In this document: piece after piece, positions 49,235-61,000 of the stretch
Numbering within the stretch: position 1 is the stretch's first letter
Layout of the letters: each line of letters starts with the position of its first letter
Origin: Paragordius varius
Lineage: Eukaryota; Nematomorpha
Direction: 5' to 3'
Length of the DNA: 64,000 bases
Assembly (NCBI GenBank): GCA_964247055.1
Contig: OZ176056.1
Coordinates: 5,022,001-5,086,000 of the forward strand
Translations under genes and position numbers: made by a program
The notes under the pieces: generated by a model
What the model was told of the DNA's origin: nothing
What the model saw: only the letters and a program-made list of their open reading frames with translations
The model's database searches: none

Positions 49235-52200
49235 ATGCTTTCAAGATTTTTTAATCGGCATATTTTGAAAAATTTATCGTCTTGTGCAGGTATAATAATA
49301 TTATATATGTATAGTTATATCGAGCACCAATAATCTATTACCATTATTTGCAATCGTTTACATAAATGGACATCAATACAAAATTACAAGATATGATATG
49401 ATAAGAGTAATGGGTTTTATCCCGGCCGAATTGGGAGAAACTATTAAGCTGGAAAAAGTTTTTTTTCCTTTTTAGTTTAGATTTTATTATTGGGAAGTAC
49501 TAATTTTACTTTAATTGGTCAACCTTTTCTTTCATCTGATTTAATTCAAATCAAAGCTACTCTAATAGAACAAGGATTAACGCACATGTATACAGATTAT
49601 AAATACTGGAAAAGGCCATATGCTAACTCTAGGATGAGATGTATATTTTAAATTAATTAAAAAATATACATTACTCTTATTCTAAACAATTTAAAAATGA
49701 TTTTTATTCCTTTTAATATACAAAAAAACATTTTTCTACTCGTTTATTCATGCTGTTATGATTGAGCCAAGATTTTTCAAAATATATGCAGCATAAATTA
49801 ACCTCTTTAACTCAAGGGATGGTACTTCATTCGCTGTACCAAGCTAGGAAATGTTTACAAAGACTACGATCTGCCAGTGGCGGAACTATAAATTATGCCC
49901 CCCTCCCCGCAAAAAAATCGTTTGCAGGTATCTTTTCACTTGGCGCATCACTTAGATTTGTGAAGAAATATTATATTTAAAAATGATAATATTTACATTA
50001 CTTATCATCCTGAGTCTCAAAGTTTAGCGTTCCTGTATTTTTATATATGATGGTTAGTACCCACCCTAGCCACCACCGTCAATTTCTATCTTAACGTTCA
50101 TTTTACAGTTTATACTTAAATAACTTATTAAGAGCATGTATTAATCAGAAAATCATGTTTTAAAATTTCGTTTTCTTGATTTTGCGTGAGCCAGGATTCC
50201 TAGAGAAACTATTTGGTGGAGTCTCCGTCGTAAAAGGTGCCAGAAAGTTATATTAAGTTGTTAATAATGTACGAATCACACACCTCAAGGATTAAAACCC
50301 CACAAGGTTTATCAGAGCCCTTTTCAATAAAGCATGGAGTCTACCAAGGCTCATCACTCAGCCCCTTATTGTTTATAATTTGTATGGACGAGGTAGCCAA
50401 GGTTGTTAATGTGAGTTCAGGATGGTACTTAATGTATGCAGATGGCATAATCATCTTGTCTGATTCATTAATTGAGTTAAAGCGAACGGTAAACAGATGG
50501 GTTGTTATGCTGGATCAATAGGGTCTGAAAGTAAACAAAGCAAAAACCGAACTTATTATTTTTGGGGGTTCACATGAAATGGTAGTTGATATTAGTTGGG
50601 TTCTGAAGGGTAAGGAAAGTTACAAATATCTGGGAGCTATGTTAAGTGCAGATGGTTCGTTGACTGATATTAATTTAAGAATAAGGAGCAGCTGGGCAAA
50701 TTGGAAGAAAATTTCGAGCGTATTATGCGATCGAAATATTGATGTTAGAGTGAAAGGTAAGATTTACAGTTCAGTTGTCCAGCCCTCAATGATGTATAAT
50801 TCTCAGACGTGTGGTGTCAAAAAATCCGAAGAAAGACATTTTAACGTGACTGAAATGAAAATGCTTAGAATGATATGTGGGGTAACTAGAAAGGACAGAA
50901 TCGAGAATAGATTTATTCGTGGGAGCACAGATATTAAACCAATAGTGGAAAGAATGTCAAAAAATAGGCTACGTTGGTTCGGGCACATTGAAAGGAGAGA
51001 TTCTAATTATATTGCAAAAATAATAGATAGTCATATAGTTGAGGGAAAACGAGGATGTGAGCGGCCTAAAACAAAATGGATAGATACAATAAAAAGAGAG
51101 CTAACAGAATACGAGCTTAATGCAGAGGACGCCATAGATAGAGTTTTATGGCGAGACAGGTTGTATAACATGACCGCTCTCACGAGGGAAAACATGTAAT
51201 GTATAATAAAAAATTTTAATTATATTTTTTTATCCATTTGATCCGCCATCTCGGCTTTAATTGTTAATAACGATAAATTGCTTAACCTTTTTTCAGCCAT
51301 CGTGCTTCTAATATAATTTTTAATTATTTTTACCTATGAGAATGAATGTTCCGCTGTAGCAACCGTAACTGTAATGGCTGAAACTCTTAGGTACTTAAAA
51401 ATTAAAAGCTCTGAAAATTGCCTGGCATTTTTTGATTGCGCGATGTCATCCTTAAGCGAAAAATTGACACTATTTGAATTAGAAAATATTCACTCAAATC
51501 GTTTGGATAAATTATTAGATTTTTAGCTGCATTGATAATTTCTACTTCAATTATAGTTAACTAGATGGAAGCAGAAATGAAAACATATCCGCTACGCTAT
51601 AAAAACTGCCAAATTGTTTTTTGACTGAAAAACATTATCTAAAATTTTATTGAAAATATTCACTCTTAACTTATCATCTAAATTAGAAAATCTATGGTCA
51701 TCGGCAAGTTAGTCAATATATCTTTTAATAATTTTATGTCTCTTATCACTATAAACAGGTTTAATGCCATTTCCATGGCATCTTTTTTGCGGTTATATAG
51801 TCATTTCATCGTATCCTCTTTGTGTAATGGCTAGCCATTGTATCCGTATAGAAGCTGTCTGTAATATTTGCGATCCTGCCAAGCGTTATCATCAATGTTG
51901 GCAACACTTAAATCATTATTTATTGTTTTTTCCAAGTTAAATGTTGGTCTACCCTTGCGATTGTTACCTTCGGGATGTCGGGATATTTTATTTGTCCATT
52001 GTTCTGGAGCACGTTTGGTGTGTCCGAAATATCTAAACTTATTTTTTCTGAGCATAACATTTATAGGTTCGATTTGGTATAGTTGATGTAAATTTGAATT
52101 TGACTTATTGGGATGGAATAAATTTAGCATCCGCTTTCTATGTTCATTAGTTTTTTCTAATTGAATCTGTCATCGGCCAAGTCTCGCTTCCATACAGGAG

Positions 52201-55200
52201 TATGGGACGTATGCCGGCTTTGTAAATCAAACCTTTGTTTTTTGCTGGTATAATTTTTGAGCACAAATTTAATTTGATGATATTTTGCCCAAGCCTGTTG
52301 GGATCTATATTTAACTGATTGGTTTATTCCACCTAGGCAATGTATGACATCGTCCAAGTATTTAAAATTATTTACCAATTCGATTTTGGCGTCTGCCATA
52401 TAAAAGTATTTTATTGAAGTGGGTGAGTGATTTATTGTTTTATTTTTGCATGATTCACATATAAATTTATCATTGTTAATTGATGTCCCTTTTATAAGCG
52501 AGCACTTTTTGTGTACCCACTTATTGCATGATGTACAGATTGAATTGAGTTTAACATCTAAATCACATATTCCACATGGAAATTTAGGTCTTCATATACA
52601 GTTTCACCCGTTATCAGCACCTTTGTTTTGCTTATATCTATCTTCATTCCACCCTTTTCTAAGTGAGATTTCCATGTGTTGTACTTTTGATTTAATTCTT
52701 TAATTGATGTTGCGGTGAGGACAATGTCGTCCGCGTAGATAAGTTCCCATGGTGGGCCTTGTTTTATATCTTTTGTTAGGTAATCCATTATTAAAATGAA
52801 GGGCTTTGAATGGAGCCTTGATGAAGACCAGATTCGTTTGGAACAAAAGCTGTGTTGCCTAGTGTTAATCTGACGCAGTTTGTTGTTTTGTAGTACATCA
52901 TTTATATTAATTTAATTATCCAATCATCTACGTGTTGGCTGGTAATGTGGATGTTATTAACTTCCTAAGGATACAATCAAAGGCTCTTTGTAAATCTATA
53001 AAAACATGATAAAGTTTTTTATTTTTCGCTAAATAATTCTCTTGCTATCTTCTCAAAATGAAGATTGCATCAATTGTGCTACTGTTTGGTTTATAGGCAT
53101 ATTGTGATCCCTATATACTAATGATTAATCTTAGTGATTCAATGATGGATTCGAAAAATTTTAACTGGTGTTCCAACAAATTTAGTGGTCTGTAGGAGGA
53201 ACAAACGAGTATGTCTCCTTTGTTTTTATAAATGTGTATGATGGTGCTTTTTGACCAATCATTAGGGATGCGATTCGTTGACAAGATTAGATTAAATATA
53301 TTAGTTAAATGTGGAATGCATTGGGGTAAAGCTTTAATCATGTCGGAGCTGAGTTCAGATGGACCAGTTGCTTTGTTATTTTTAATCTTGGCCAAGGTAT
53401 CTCTTACATCGTCTGTTGTTACCAATGGTCGAGGACCAATTGCTGGTGGTTGGTTTATTGTTTCAAAATCATGTATTTGTGCGAATTGTTCTTGGTAATA
53501 CGTAGTCCAGACATTGCTTATGTATCCCCAATCAGTTGCTAGATGTTGGTGTTTATCTTTAATATAGGAAATTTGTTTAATGTCCTTTTTATTATTGTTA
53601 CCAGAATTTATTGTTCAGAAAATCTTAAGATTTTTATGTCCTGTTCTAGTTTTGCTAAATCCAAAGCTTATTTTGTGGGCTGAAATATTGATGGCTTGTA
53701 GTAAATTTTTATTTGATTAGATATATGATTCCAAGTCTCTTTTATCTTTTGTTTGTTTCCATCTTTTATAGTTATTGCGTTTAATTTTAATTAAAGGTTT
53801 TATGGATTCTGACCACCACAAATTTGATTGTTGTTTTTTGTAAATTTTTTTTCTGCCACAAAAATTAAGCACATTTGAATGCTGCTTTTAAAATTTCCAA
53901 GCTTGTTCAGATGTTTTGTGGTTGAGGCTGAGCGTTGCATTGACAGTTTTTGAGAGTTGAAGTTTAAGATTAGGAAGGTGTAGTTTTTCTAAGTTTTTTA
54001 TAGGTTTGTGGTTACTATGGTAATGGAATTTCTTTAATATTATTATTGCTACAATCAATTTATGTTGTGTATCAGTGAGATATGTTTTAGAATCTTTAAT
54101 GAATTTTCTATCTTGTATAGGTGTTAAAATGTAGTAAACCATAGAGTTTTGATTATAGTATAAGTTATTAATTTCTTTGCTGGTTCGTGAAGAGGGTACT
54201 GCAGATAGTAAGTCTAAGAAATGCGCAGTATTCTAATAATGTATCACCTTCTTTGTTACGGCTGCCAAAAGCGTTTCCTCCATGTATTCTCTTATAGCCT
54301 TGACCATTAGTGCCAACGTGGGAAATAAAATCTCCACCTATAAAAATTTTGTCATTATAGTTGGTTCCAGAAGGCTTGTTTGGTTGCTTCGCTTAATTCA
54401 GACTGAGGGGCATAGACGGAAAATATGTTAAAATTTTGTTTTTTAAAGCCGATACGTATTTGGATAATTCTTTCGTTGTCTCTGCTTATTTCTATTATAT
54501 TATCACAATATTCATTTTTAATAGCTATAGCCACTCCATGTTTGCCTTTAATTTTACCTTTGTAGAATATTGTATAGTTGTCAATATTCAGTTTTCCCTC
54601 AGATTTATATATTGTTTCCTGGAGGCAACAGATATCAATGTTTTTCTCTTTTATTTGGTCGATGCTAAGTTTGATCTACCGACTGGTGTCGAGATTATCC
54701 AAGTGCCGATCTTAAGTGGTTTTACCATATTGTTGGGTGTTTTTTGATGTTTGTGGTTTTTTAGGAGAGCATTAATATTGTTATCATGTAAATTAATATT
54801 ATTAAAATTGAGATTATCACATATATTAATAACATCAGTAAAATTATTTGTAAGATTAATATTATCATTTTTAAAATATATATCATTATTTAAAAGTGTT
54901 GTCAATTCATTCATTATATACGGTTTAATTAAGGCGATTGTTTTACAATTTGCATGCCTTTGCAACAAGAGACTATTTCGTCCCTGACCTATGGAATCGC
55001 CTTTCTGGGCTTACGGAGTTCCAACTCCGCTTACATATACTAATTGGTTGTTTCTGGCAACTGGTTATAACGCCATATAAACCCGCTTTATCATCTGTGT
55101 GAATGCAGGTATTGTGGTATTTTATAAGAAAAAAAATGGTAATTATCTTTTTCCACCACACCCCACACAGATGATTTCTTTCTTTTGCCGGTCCTGTTGG

Positions 55201-57939
55201 TATTAACCAGGGTGCACCACATGGAGGTGGGAGTCGGACTTTGCACCCATAGTCATTTCTATATTTTAATACAATATATTTAAATTATTGAGCTGGTTTT
55301 ATAAGGTCTATATCATTTGATTGTAGTGCAGAGACTCTATGTACTCTATCTAATATATGATATAAAAATATGCAAAGAAATATAAATACAGATTTACTTA
55401 TTTTTTAATAAACATAGAAGCTTCTTCTTGCTCATTCTTCTTAGTCGTTAATTTTGGTTAAAACCTTAATAATATCAAATAACGATATTTTTAAGAGAAG
55501 TATACCTTCCAGCCCAACAAATTTTTATTTTTTTTAGAACTTATTTAAGATTCCTGAGTAGAACTTCTCAAAAGGTCCCATCTTTTTATGCTGTAGCCAA
55601 AAATGTATATATTGGCCCCTGCTTCTCAACAAGATTTAATAGAATCATTTATAACTTATTGATTATGAGCGGCGACATCTCAAAAATGATTGTAGTCCAT
55701 TGTAAGTTCCGCTCATAACTGGCTCCATCATAACCTGGCCTCTACACAAATGATAAATTTTAGTTTTTTAATTTTTTTTATCATACTATATAACTCATAT
55801 AGGTAATGTTTATCAATTTCTCTAAACCCTAAAAACCCTTCCTTAATTTCCAGTTTTTTTGTCATACCATTTCCTTTATAATTTTAACAAATAGAAATGC
55901 TTGACTTAATTAGTTTTTTTTTGCTATATCCTGAGTAGTGTCTAAAATGAGAGTGTAAAAAGCCGCCTCTTTTATTTCAGATATAATTATGTCTCTCAAA
56001 CGCGTACAACGCAGTCTATGATTTCTTTTGTAATAATGGAATCAAATATTCAATGTTACCATCAGGCTTATCCAGAACTTGCTTCATCATACTATCATAT
56101 TTTCTAAAATTTGAACCTGATAAAAAAATTACCATTATAGATATTATCAAAAGTTTTACGATGACCACGGAAAGGGAGAGAGTTTTTAGACAAAGATAAT
56201 GCTAACTAATATCTCTAATACAACAACCCAAAAATTTGTTTCGTTAGTTCTTTAATGACCATAAGATTTGGAGAAAAGGTTTGAGGAATTGGAAAGAGCT
56301 ATTCAAAAAGTTTCTAAACATGAAGGAAGTAAGTATTATATGGACTGCTGCTCTATTCCTGATAAATGGAAAGAGGATAAAACAATTGAGACTTTATCTT
56401 GTAGAGGAAATCTGATTTTTTTTCCAACTTCTGGAGGCAATATATACATTTTGGTTATAGTATATAAAGATGGGACCTTTTAAGATGTTCTACTCAGGAA
56501 TCTGAAATAAGTTTGAAAAAATTAAATCCTACTCGTTGGGCTCCAAGCTATACCCTCTTTTATCAATAAAATATCGTTATTTTGATATTATTAAGGTTTT
56601 AACCAATATTAACGAGCACCAAGAAAAATGAGAGGGAAATTTATATTTCTTTGCATATTTTTGTCATAAATTACAAAGTCTCTACATTACAATCAAATGA
56701 TATAGACCTTATAAAAGCAAACTGCTCGTAGTTTCGCCACTGGGATCATTTCGACATCCTCTTTTACAGTGTAGTCGGATATTACCACGTGGAGTTAGAA
56801 TTTTGATATCCAAAGGTAGGTTATGCGCCACAAAACTAACCTTAACAGCAACAGACTTATACAAGAGCTGAAAATAACATACTAAAAATCTGCTAATTTT
56901 GATAATAACATTTGAAGAGAACCCATATCTCTGTTTATCAGTCCAGCTGATTACGTTATTATGGACATATCCAACGCATGAATGCCCATAATTGGGTGCA
57001 AAAGATATAACTAAACTTGGCACAAACAAAAAAGCCCTCCTGAACTCACATGGTCCCAACAGTTTACTCAAGATTTCTTACAATTCAATATCACCTTTGT
57101 TTAGGAAGTTAGTGCATAGTAACGTAAGAAATCCTGGGACATAAAACAGATGGATATAAAAACACGAAATTTAACTATTTTTTACATACGAAAGGAAACA
57201 AAATTTATTATTTAATGACTGTAACGCACTTTTTGTACCAAGTTTTTTAGAGCGGTTGGTGAATCGTTTACGGGTCCTAATTAATTTGAATCATTATAAT
57301 AATTTGTTAAAAATTTATTATGTACAAGTTCTTGGTTCAGTTTGAATTAAAAAATGTTTGTAACAATTTGGAATGCCAAATTTAAATATTTAATTATTAT
57401 ATTTTCAATCCATTCTCGCACATAAAAAATTAAATTTTTGGCAGAAAAAATTAACCAGAATATTTGTTTTTTATTTTATTGAAAATTTTTTATACAATAA
57501 ATGATAATATCGCTTGTAAAATTGGCGTTTTATATTTTAAAGTTTTACATGTAAAATTAAAAGTATTTTGCGTGATTTCAACTTTTTTAAAGTTTTTTAT
57601 ATTAATTTAATGAAGTTATTATTGAATGTTGACATAATTTTTTATCGAGTGCATATATAAGAAATAGCACATATATATTTTTTGCCTTATATTTCATTGC
57701 ATCCCTTCGTCCACCCTAAATTTCCCGACTTACATTTTCGCGCTAAAATAGAACCACAATTTCTTATTGTTAGTTATATAATTTTTTATAAAGTGCTTAG
57801 ATATCCGAGAACGGTTTTGAGGATAACAGACATTGATTTATCACTCGACTCACCGGATCAATTAAATCTATTGAACGATAAATTTATGAGTAAAATAGCC
57901 AACCAAATTCGATCTGATACGCAAAAACATATGATTTAG
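49235..57939 (+). CDS. MRPL21: Mitochondrial ribosomal protein L21 (bL21m)
   Basis: Four exons in phase: 49235-49289, 49315-49457, 49481-49640, 57794-57939 (504 nt, 167 residues). The N-terminus MLSRFFNRHILKNLSSCA is basic, without acids, as in mitochondrial presequences. The L21 core follows: LFAIVYINGHQYKI, ELGETIKLEK|ILLLGSTNFTLIGQP, DLIQIKATLIEQG, a basic stretch (YWKRPYANSRMR), and the last exon's RYPRTVLRITDIDL, which matches the family's C-terminal TVLRI motif. The product is a structural protein of the mitochondrial large subunit. Introns 1 and 2 are 25 and 23 nt; intron 3 is 8.15 kb and full of transposons. The exon 4 acceptor (tataaag|TG) was chosen by phase and homology. The gene converges on DDX55. 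An AATAAA lies at 58010-58015. Confidence 0.9.
49290..49314 (+). other. 25-nt intron, MRPL21 intron 1
   Basis: CAG|GTATAATAAT...ATGTATAG|TTATATCG. It separates the presequence exon from the L21 core. Length 25 is not a multiple of three, so its removal is needed to keep frame. Confidence 0.8.
49458..49480 (+). other. 23-nt intron, MRPL21 intron 2
   Basis: GAAAAA|GTTTTTTTTCC...GTTTAG|ATTTTATTATTG. It interrupts the conserved EK-(V/I)LLLGS segment of L21. Removal restores frame exactly; retention gives a stop within six codons. Confidence 0.88.
50191..51220 (+). mobile_element. RTE LINE, strongly 5'-truncated copy
   Basis: It starts mid-RT (GFLE..WWSLRR) and carries GVYQGSSLSPLLF, a YADG in place of YADD, then 50579-51199 (206 codons) with SYKYLGAMLSADGS, FGHIERRDSNY, KTKWIDTIKREL and DAIDRVLWRDRLYN. 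It is close to 46700-47735. It is inserted in the hAT, which lacks about 29 bp at the insertion point compared with copy B. Confidence 0.88.
51800..55255 (-). mobile_element. Second RTE-like LINE, near full length, decayed
   Basis: Minus-strand order: a 5' region at 55255-54970, then N-terminal low-complexity Asn-rich codons, KIGTW at about 54700 opening the endonuclease (..KLNIDNYTIFYKGKIKGKHGVAIAI.., FSVYAPQ, then GGDFI), the RT at 53425-53111 (TGPSELSSDMIKALP.., NDWSKSTIIHIYKNKGD, CSSYRPLNLL), YADDIVLTATS at 52720, and the C-terminal FGHTKR...KGRP box at 52050-51840. Stops and frame changes are spread through it. It belongs to a different family from the 45-kb element. Confidence 0.82.
55290..56742. 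repeat. Inverted repeat of hAT end segment
   Basis: 55290-55630 is the reverse complement of about 56390-56715: TTATAAGGTCTATATCATTTGATTG, ACCTTAATAATATCAAATAACG and CCATCTTTTTATGCTGTAGCC-type blocks occur on both sides with few changes. The DUF4371 coding remnant lies between the arms. The same segment occurs a third time in copy A (8740-8872 plus 11345-11575). Confidence 0.75.
56743..57793. other. MRPL21 intron 3, right part
   Basis: Unique sequence between the hAT end and MRPL21 exon 4. A minus-strand frame at 56709-57071 (120 codons) reads fairly protein-like but runs into the hAT end and was not recognised. 57072-57793 shows nothing further. Confidence 0.4.
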
Positions 57940-57988
57940 GGTTGTAAATAGTAGCTTTTACAGTTCATACATTGATCAATCTTGAATA

Positions 57989-58015
57989 TTTATTTCATCA
58001 AAACTTTTTAATAAA
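57989..58015. terminator. Facing polyadenylation signals of MRPL21 and DDX55
   Basis: AATAAA on the plus strand at 58010-58015 suits MRPL21. The reverse complement of AATAAA at 57989-57994 suits DDX55, 63 nt past its stop. Used as such, the two 3' UTRs would overlap. Confidence 0.5.
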
Positions 58016-58056
58016 TATATCATGTATATCTTTCAAACAATTACTAAACTTATCAA

Positions 58057-61000
58057 TCAACAAAAATCTTTCATAAACTCTTCATTGATGCGGAAATTTG
58101 TGTGCAGCATCTAAAATAAAATAGCCATAATAAAATATTATTTAACAAAACAAATTAAAAAGACTGTAAACCTCTTGTTTTTTCTTCAACTTTTTTATCG
58201 CAATAATATCTTGAGCAAATTCCGCTATATCCGCTAAATCCTGTTTCTTTTTAAGTTTAGCTCTTTGCTTTCTGGTTAATGTTTTTTCTGTGTTGTTTTC
58301 CTTCATATCGTACAAAATATATATAAATGTTTATATTGTAAATAAGAAACATATAGTAAATCTAACATTATAACTGAGTGATAATACTTTATTCTCCTTA
58401 ACTTCCTTGTCAATAATAGGTGCTAAGGGAATCGAATTTTGTTGATCTAATACATTTTTCTTTTTCTTGACGCGTTCAATCTCGGGGAAAGGTGGGTGGA
58501 AGTCAAGTAAGGCGTTCAAACTTGTATCCATTACACCACCATCTCTACTCAAATGAAGAAACATAAAATTATTATGACATATTTAAAGCATCAAATATGC
58601 TAATTTTATGGAAAAAAATAAAATTTGTCGGATCAATGATTCTATAGTGATTGTGGCCAAATATGAGTTAAAACAAACTTTTTGCTTTGCTTTAATCTTT
58701 GTCGATAAAGTTTTGCAATTTCTGGCATACTCGGTAAATATAACAATCCAAAACCCGTAGCAAGTTGACCAAGGGGTAGATCTCGAACACGAAAAATCAC
58801 TGAGAAACTGTTTTCTCCATAGGATCGAACCGTGCTTACAAATGCCTTAATGCCTTTTAACATGTAGGGCGGATTGGAGCGTGCATAGTTATGTATAAGT
58901 GACAAAATATTGATATTATGACCAAGGGAATCAGTTTCATTCAATGTGTTTTCATGTAAGTTTTTAGCGCGGATTCCTTGATTTAACGCTAAGAAATCGA
59001 TAAATGTTTCCTCCTGACCTTTATAAAGGAGTAAAAGGGAATTGCCTACTTTATGTGATGGTGGATCTAGAGATAAATAATAAATGTGTAGTGATTAATT
59101 ATATTTATGATTTGTTAACTATCAATTAAATAAAAATATAGTAATAAAAAACATTTTCGACCATATGCCTAAGCCAAAAAAAATTTAAAATACTATATTA
59201 AAATTAAAGGTGATGTTTAACATAAAATAAAAGTAAAAACTATAACCAAACTAAGTGTAACATGACATATTTAGCAAAACATTTTGTGTTTTAAATACTT
59301 TTTGGTTGCTTCCAGGTATAAAGTGTTTTTATATTAGATAAAAGCAAAAAACAATGATAAAATTAAACACGGTCCATCATACCGTTATTACACATTATAA
59401 TAAGCTAAGGTGATTTTTTAATAATTCAATACGCAATCAATAATAATATGCGGATTTAATAGAAATTTAGTAAATCAAATAATAATTCTATTTTTTGTAA
59501 ATGATAATTTTTTAATGATAAAAATGAAATTAGAATCTATATTGACGTTTTGGTCTGTTTGTCTTTCCTTTTATCGACAATGCTTTGGGATAGGTCCACA
59601 AAAAAAGGAAAAATCTTTTGCGTAAATATTTGTAAAACAGGTAAGCTAAAAACAAAAAACACATTTTGATTATCCGATGCTAAAATTGACGATGACAATT
59701 CTTAACTTTCCAAAATCCCTGATTATTTTAAATTTATTCTATCACTGGACAACAAATTTTTCTGCCACTCGAGTTTGCATTTTCTGATATTCAGTATCAT
59801 TTTAACAGTAAATCTGAAATAAAAATTATAACTCCACGTAAGAATTTTGTATAATTTGATTTTTTTGATTATGCGCCCTCTTTATCAAAACTTTACTAAA
59901 AAACTTTTCTTTGAAAATATACAAGTAATGCCCATTTGTAATATATCATTCGAAAGAGTAATAAAAACTCTATAAAATGCATACTAATATGTATTACATC
60001 GACAGTTAATATTGGACACAAAGAGCGACAAACGCGCGAAACGAGAGAATTCTTTTAATTATTATATTTTTAAAACTAATAGATGCTCAAACTTTGTTTA
60101 GATGGTGAATGTCCAAAAAAGATAAAACAAGAAAGTTTTTTTGATTAAAACATTTTTTTATTTATGTCACTCAAAACAGCCATTTTTAAGTTTTTTGTTT
60201 TTAATTACCATCTCATCAATATTAATTTATTTTCTTTACGAGGCTGATAATTTCGAAATTTTAAAGATAAAAACAAAGTTTAAGATATTTTTGATATTTT
60301 ATAGCCATTATGTAATAAATTTACAGTTATAACTATGCATTTTAGTATCCGCTAGGTAAAATATTTATGATAATAATAATTTGTATCAAAAAAGCAAACC
60401 AAAAGCTTTTTCAAACATTTTTTTAAATTACTAATGTAACCCTAATAATTATATTAAAATAATTTATATGATTTTCAAATTAGTTTGTCTGTGAAAATTC
60501 TTGACTTATTTAAGGATTGAAAATTTCGACCATTTAAATCCAAATAATTTTTACATCGGATTGATTTAAATGACTTACTACCATTTAAAAGATGCAGTTT
60601 TTTGCGCTCTTTCGAATGATATAAAATACATGGCTTCATATCTAAAACTTTTAATTTTCAAAATTTCGAGTTTAATGTTAAATCGGGGCCAAAAATTATC
60701 GATAAACTCTAATATAAAAGAATTCTTGAATGCTAGACCAATTTTCTTTTCAGATATACTAATTATGTACTTTAGTAAAATAAATTTTAAATTTACAAGA
60801 ATGGCAGTTCAAAAAAAGTCAAAATTTGTTGTCTAATGTAATTAACTTTAAAAAAATTATATTTACCCTTAAACATTTCAATATATCTCTAAAATATTTC
60901 AAATTATGCCCCACCCATAATGCATATTCACTTTAGAATTTCTGATTTCTAGCGCTTAATATTATTTGTATTTTTCCTAATTTACAAAAAAATTTAAGTC

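Larger units (their letters stand above)
49875..56742 (-). mobile_element. Composite hAT (DUF4371/ZMYM1-like) split by two LINEs, in MRPL21 intron 3
   Basis: Outer ends are CAGTGGCGGAACTATAAATT at 49875 and, reversed, CAGTGGCGAAACTACGAGC ending at 56742. Transposase pieces read on the minus strand: about 56230-55640 encodes a DUF4371-type segment (IIISEIKEAAFYTLILDTTQDIAKK), and 51800-51236 encodes the C-terminal part (YLRVSAITVTVATAEHSFS, then the final conserved helix). 49875-50190 matches the 3' end of copy B. RTE copies lie at 50191-51220 and about 51800-55255. Flanks CGATCTGC and GGATCATT match poorly, so a single insertion is plausible but not shown. Confidence 0.65.

Noticed and set aside
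52446-54987. Plus-strand frames across the second LINE
   Set aside because: Antisense to the reverse transcriptase and endonuclease; no independent support.
56709-57071. 120-codon minus-strand frame
   Set aside because: It runs into the hAT end, has no recognised pattern and lies in the MRPL21 intron; kept only as part of the intron description.
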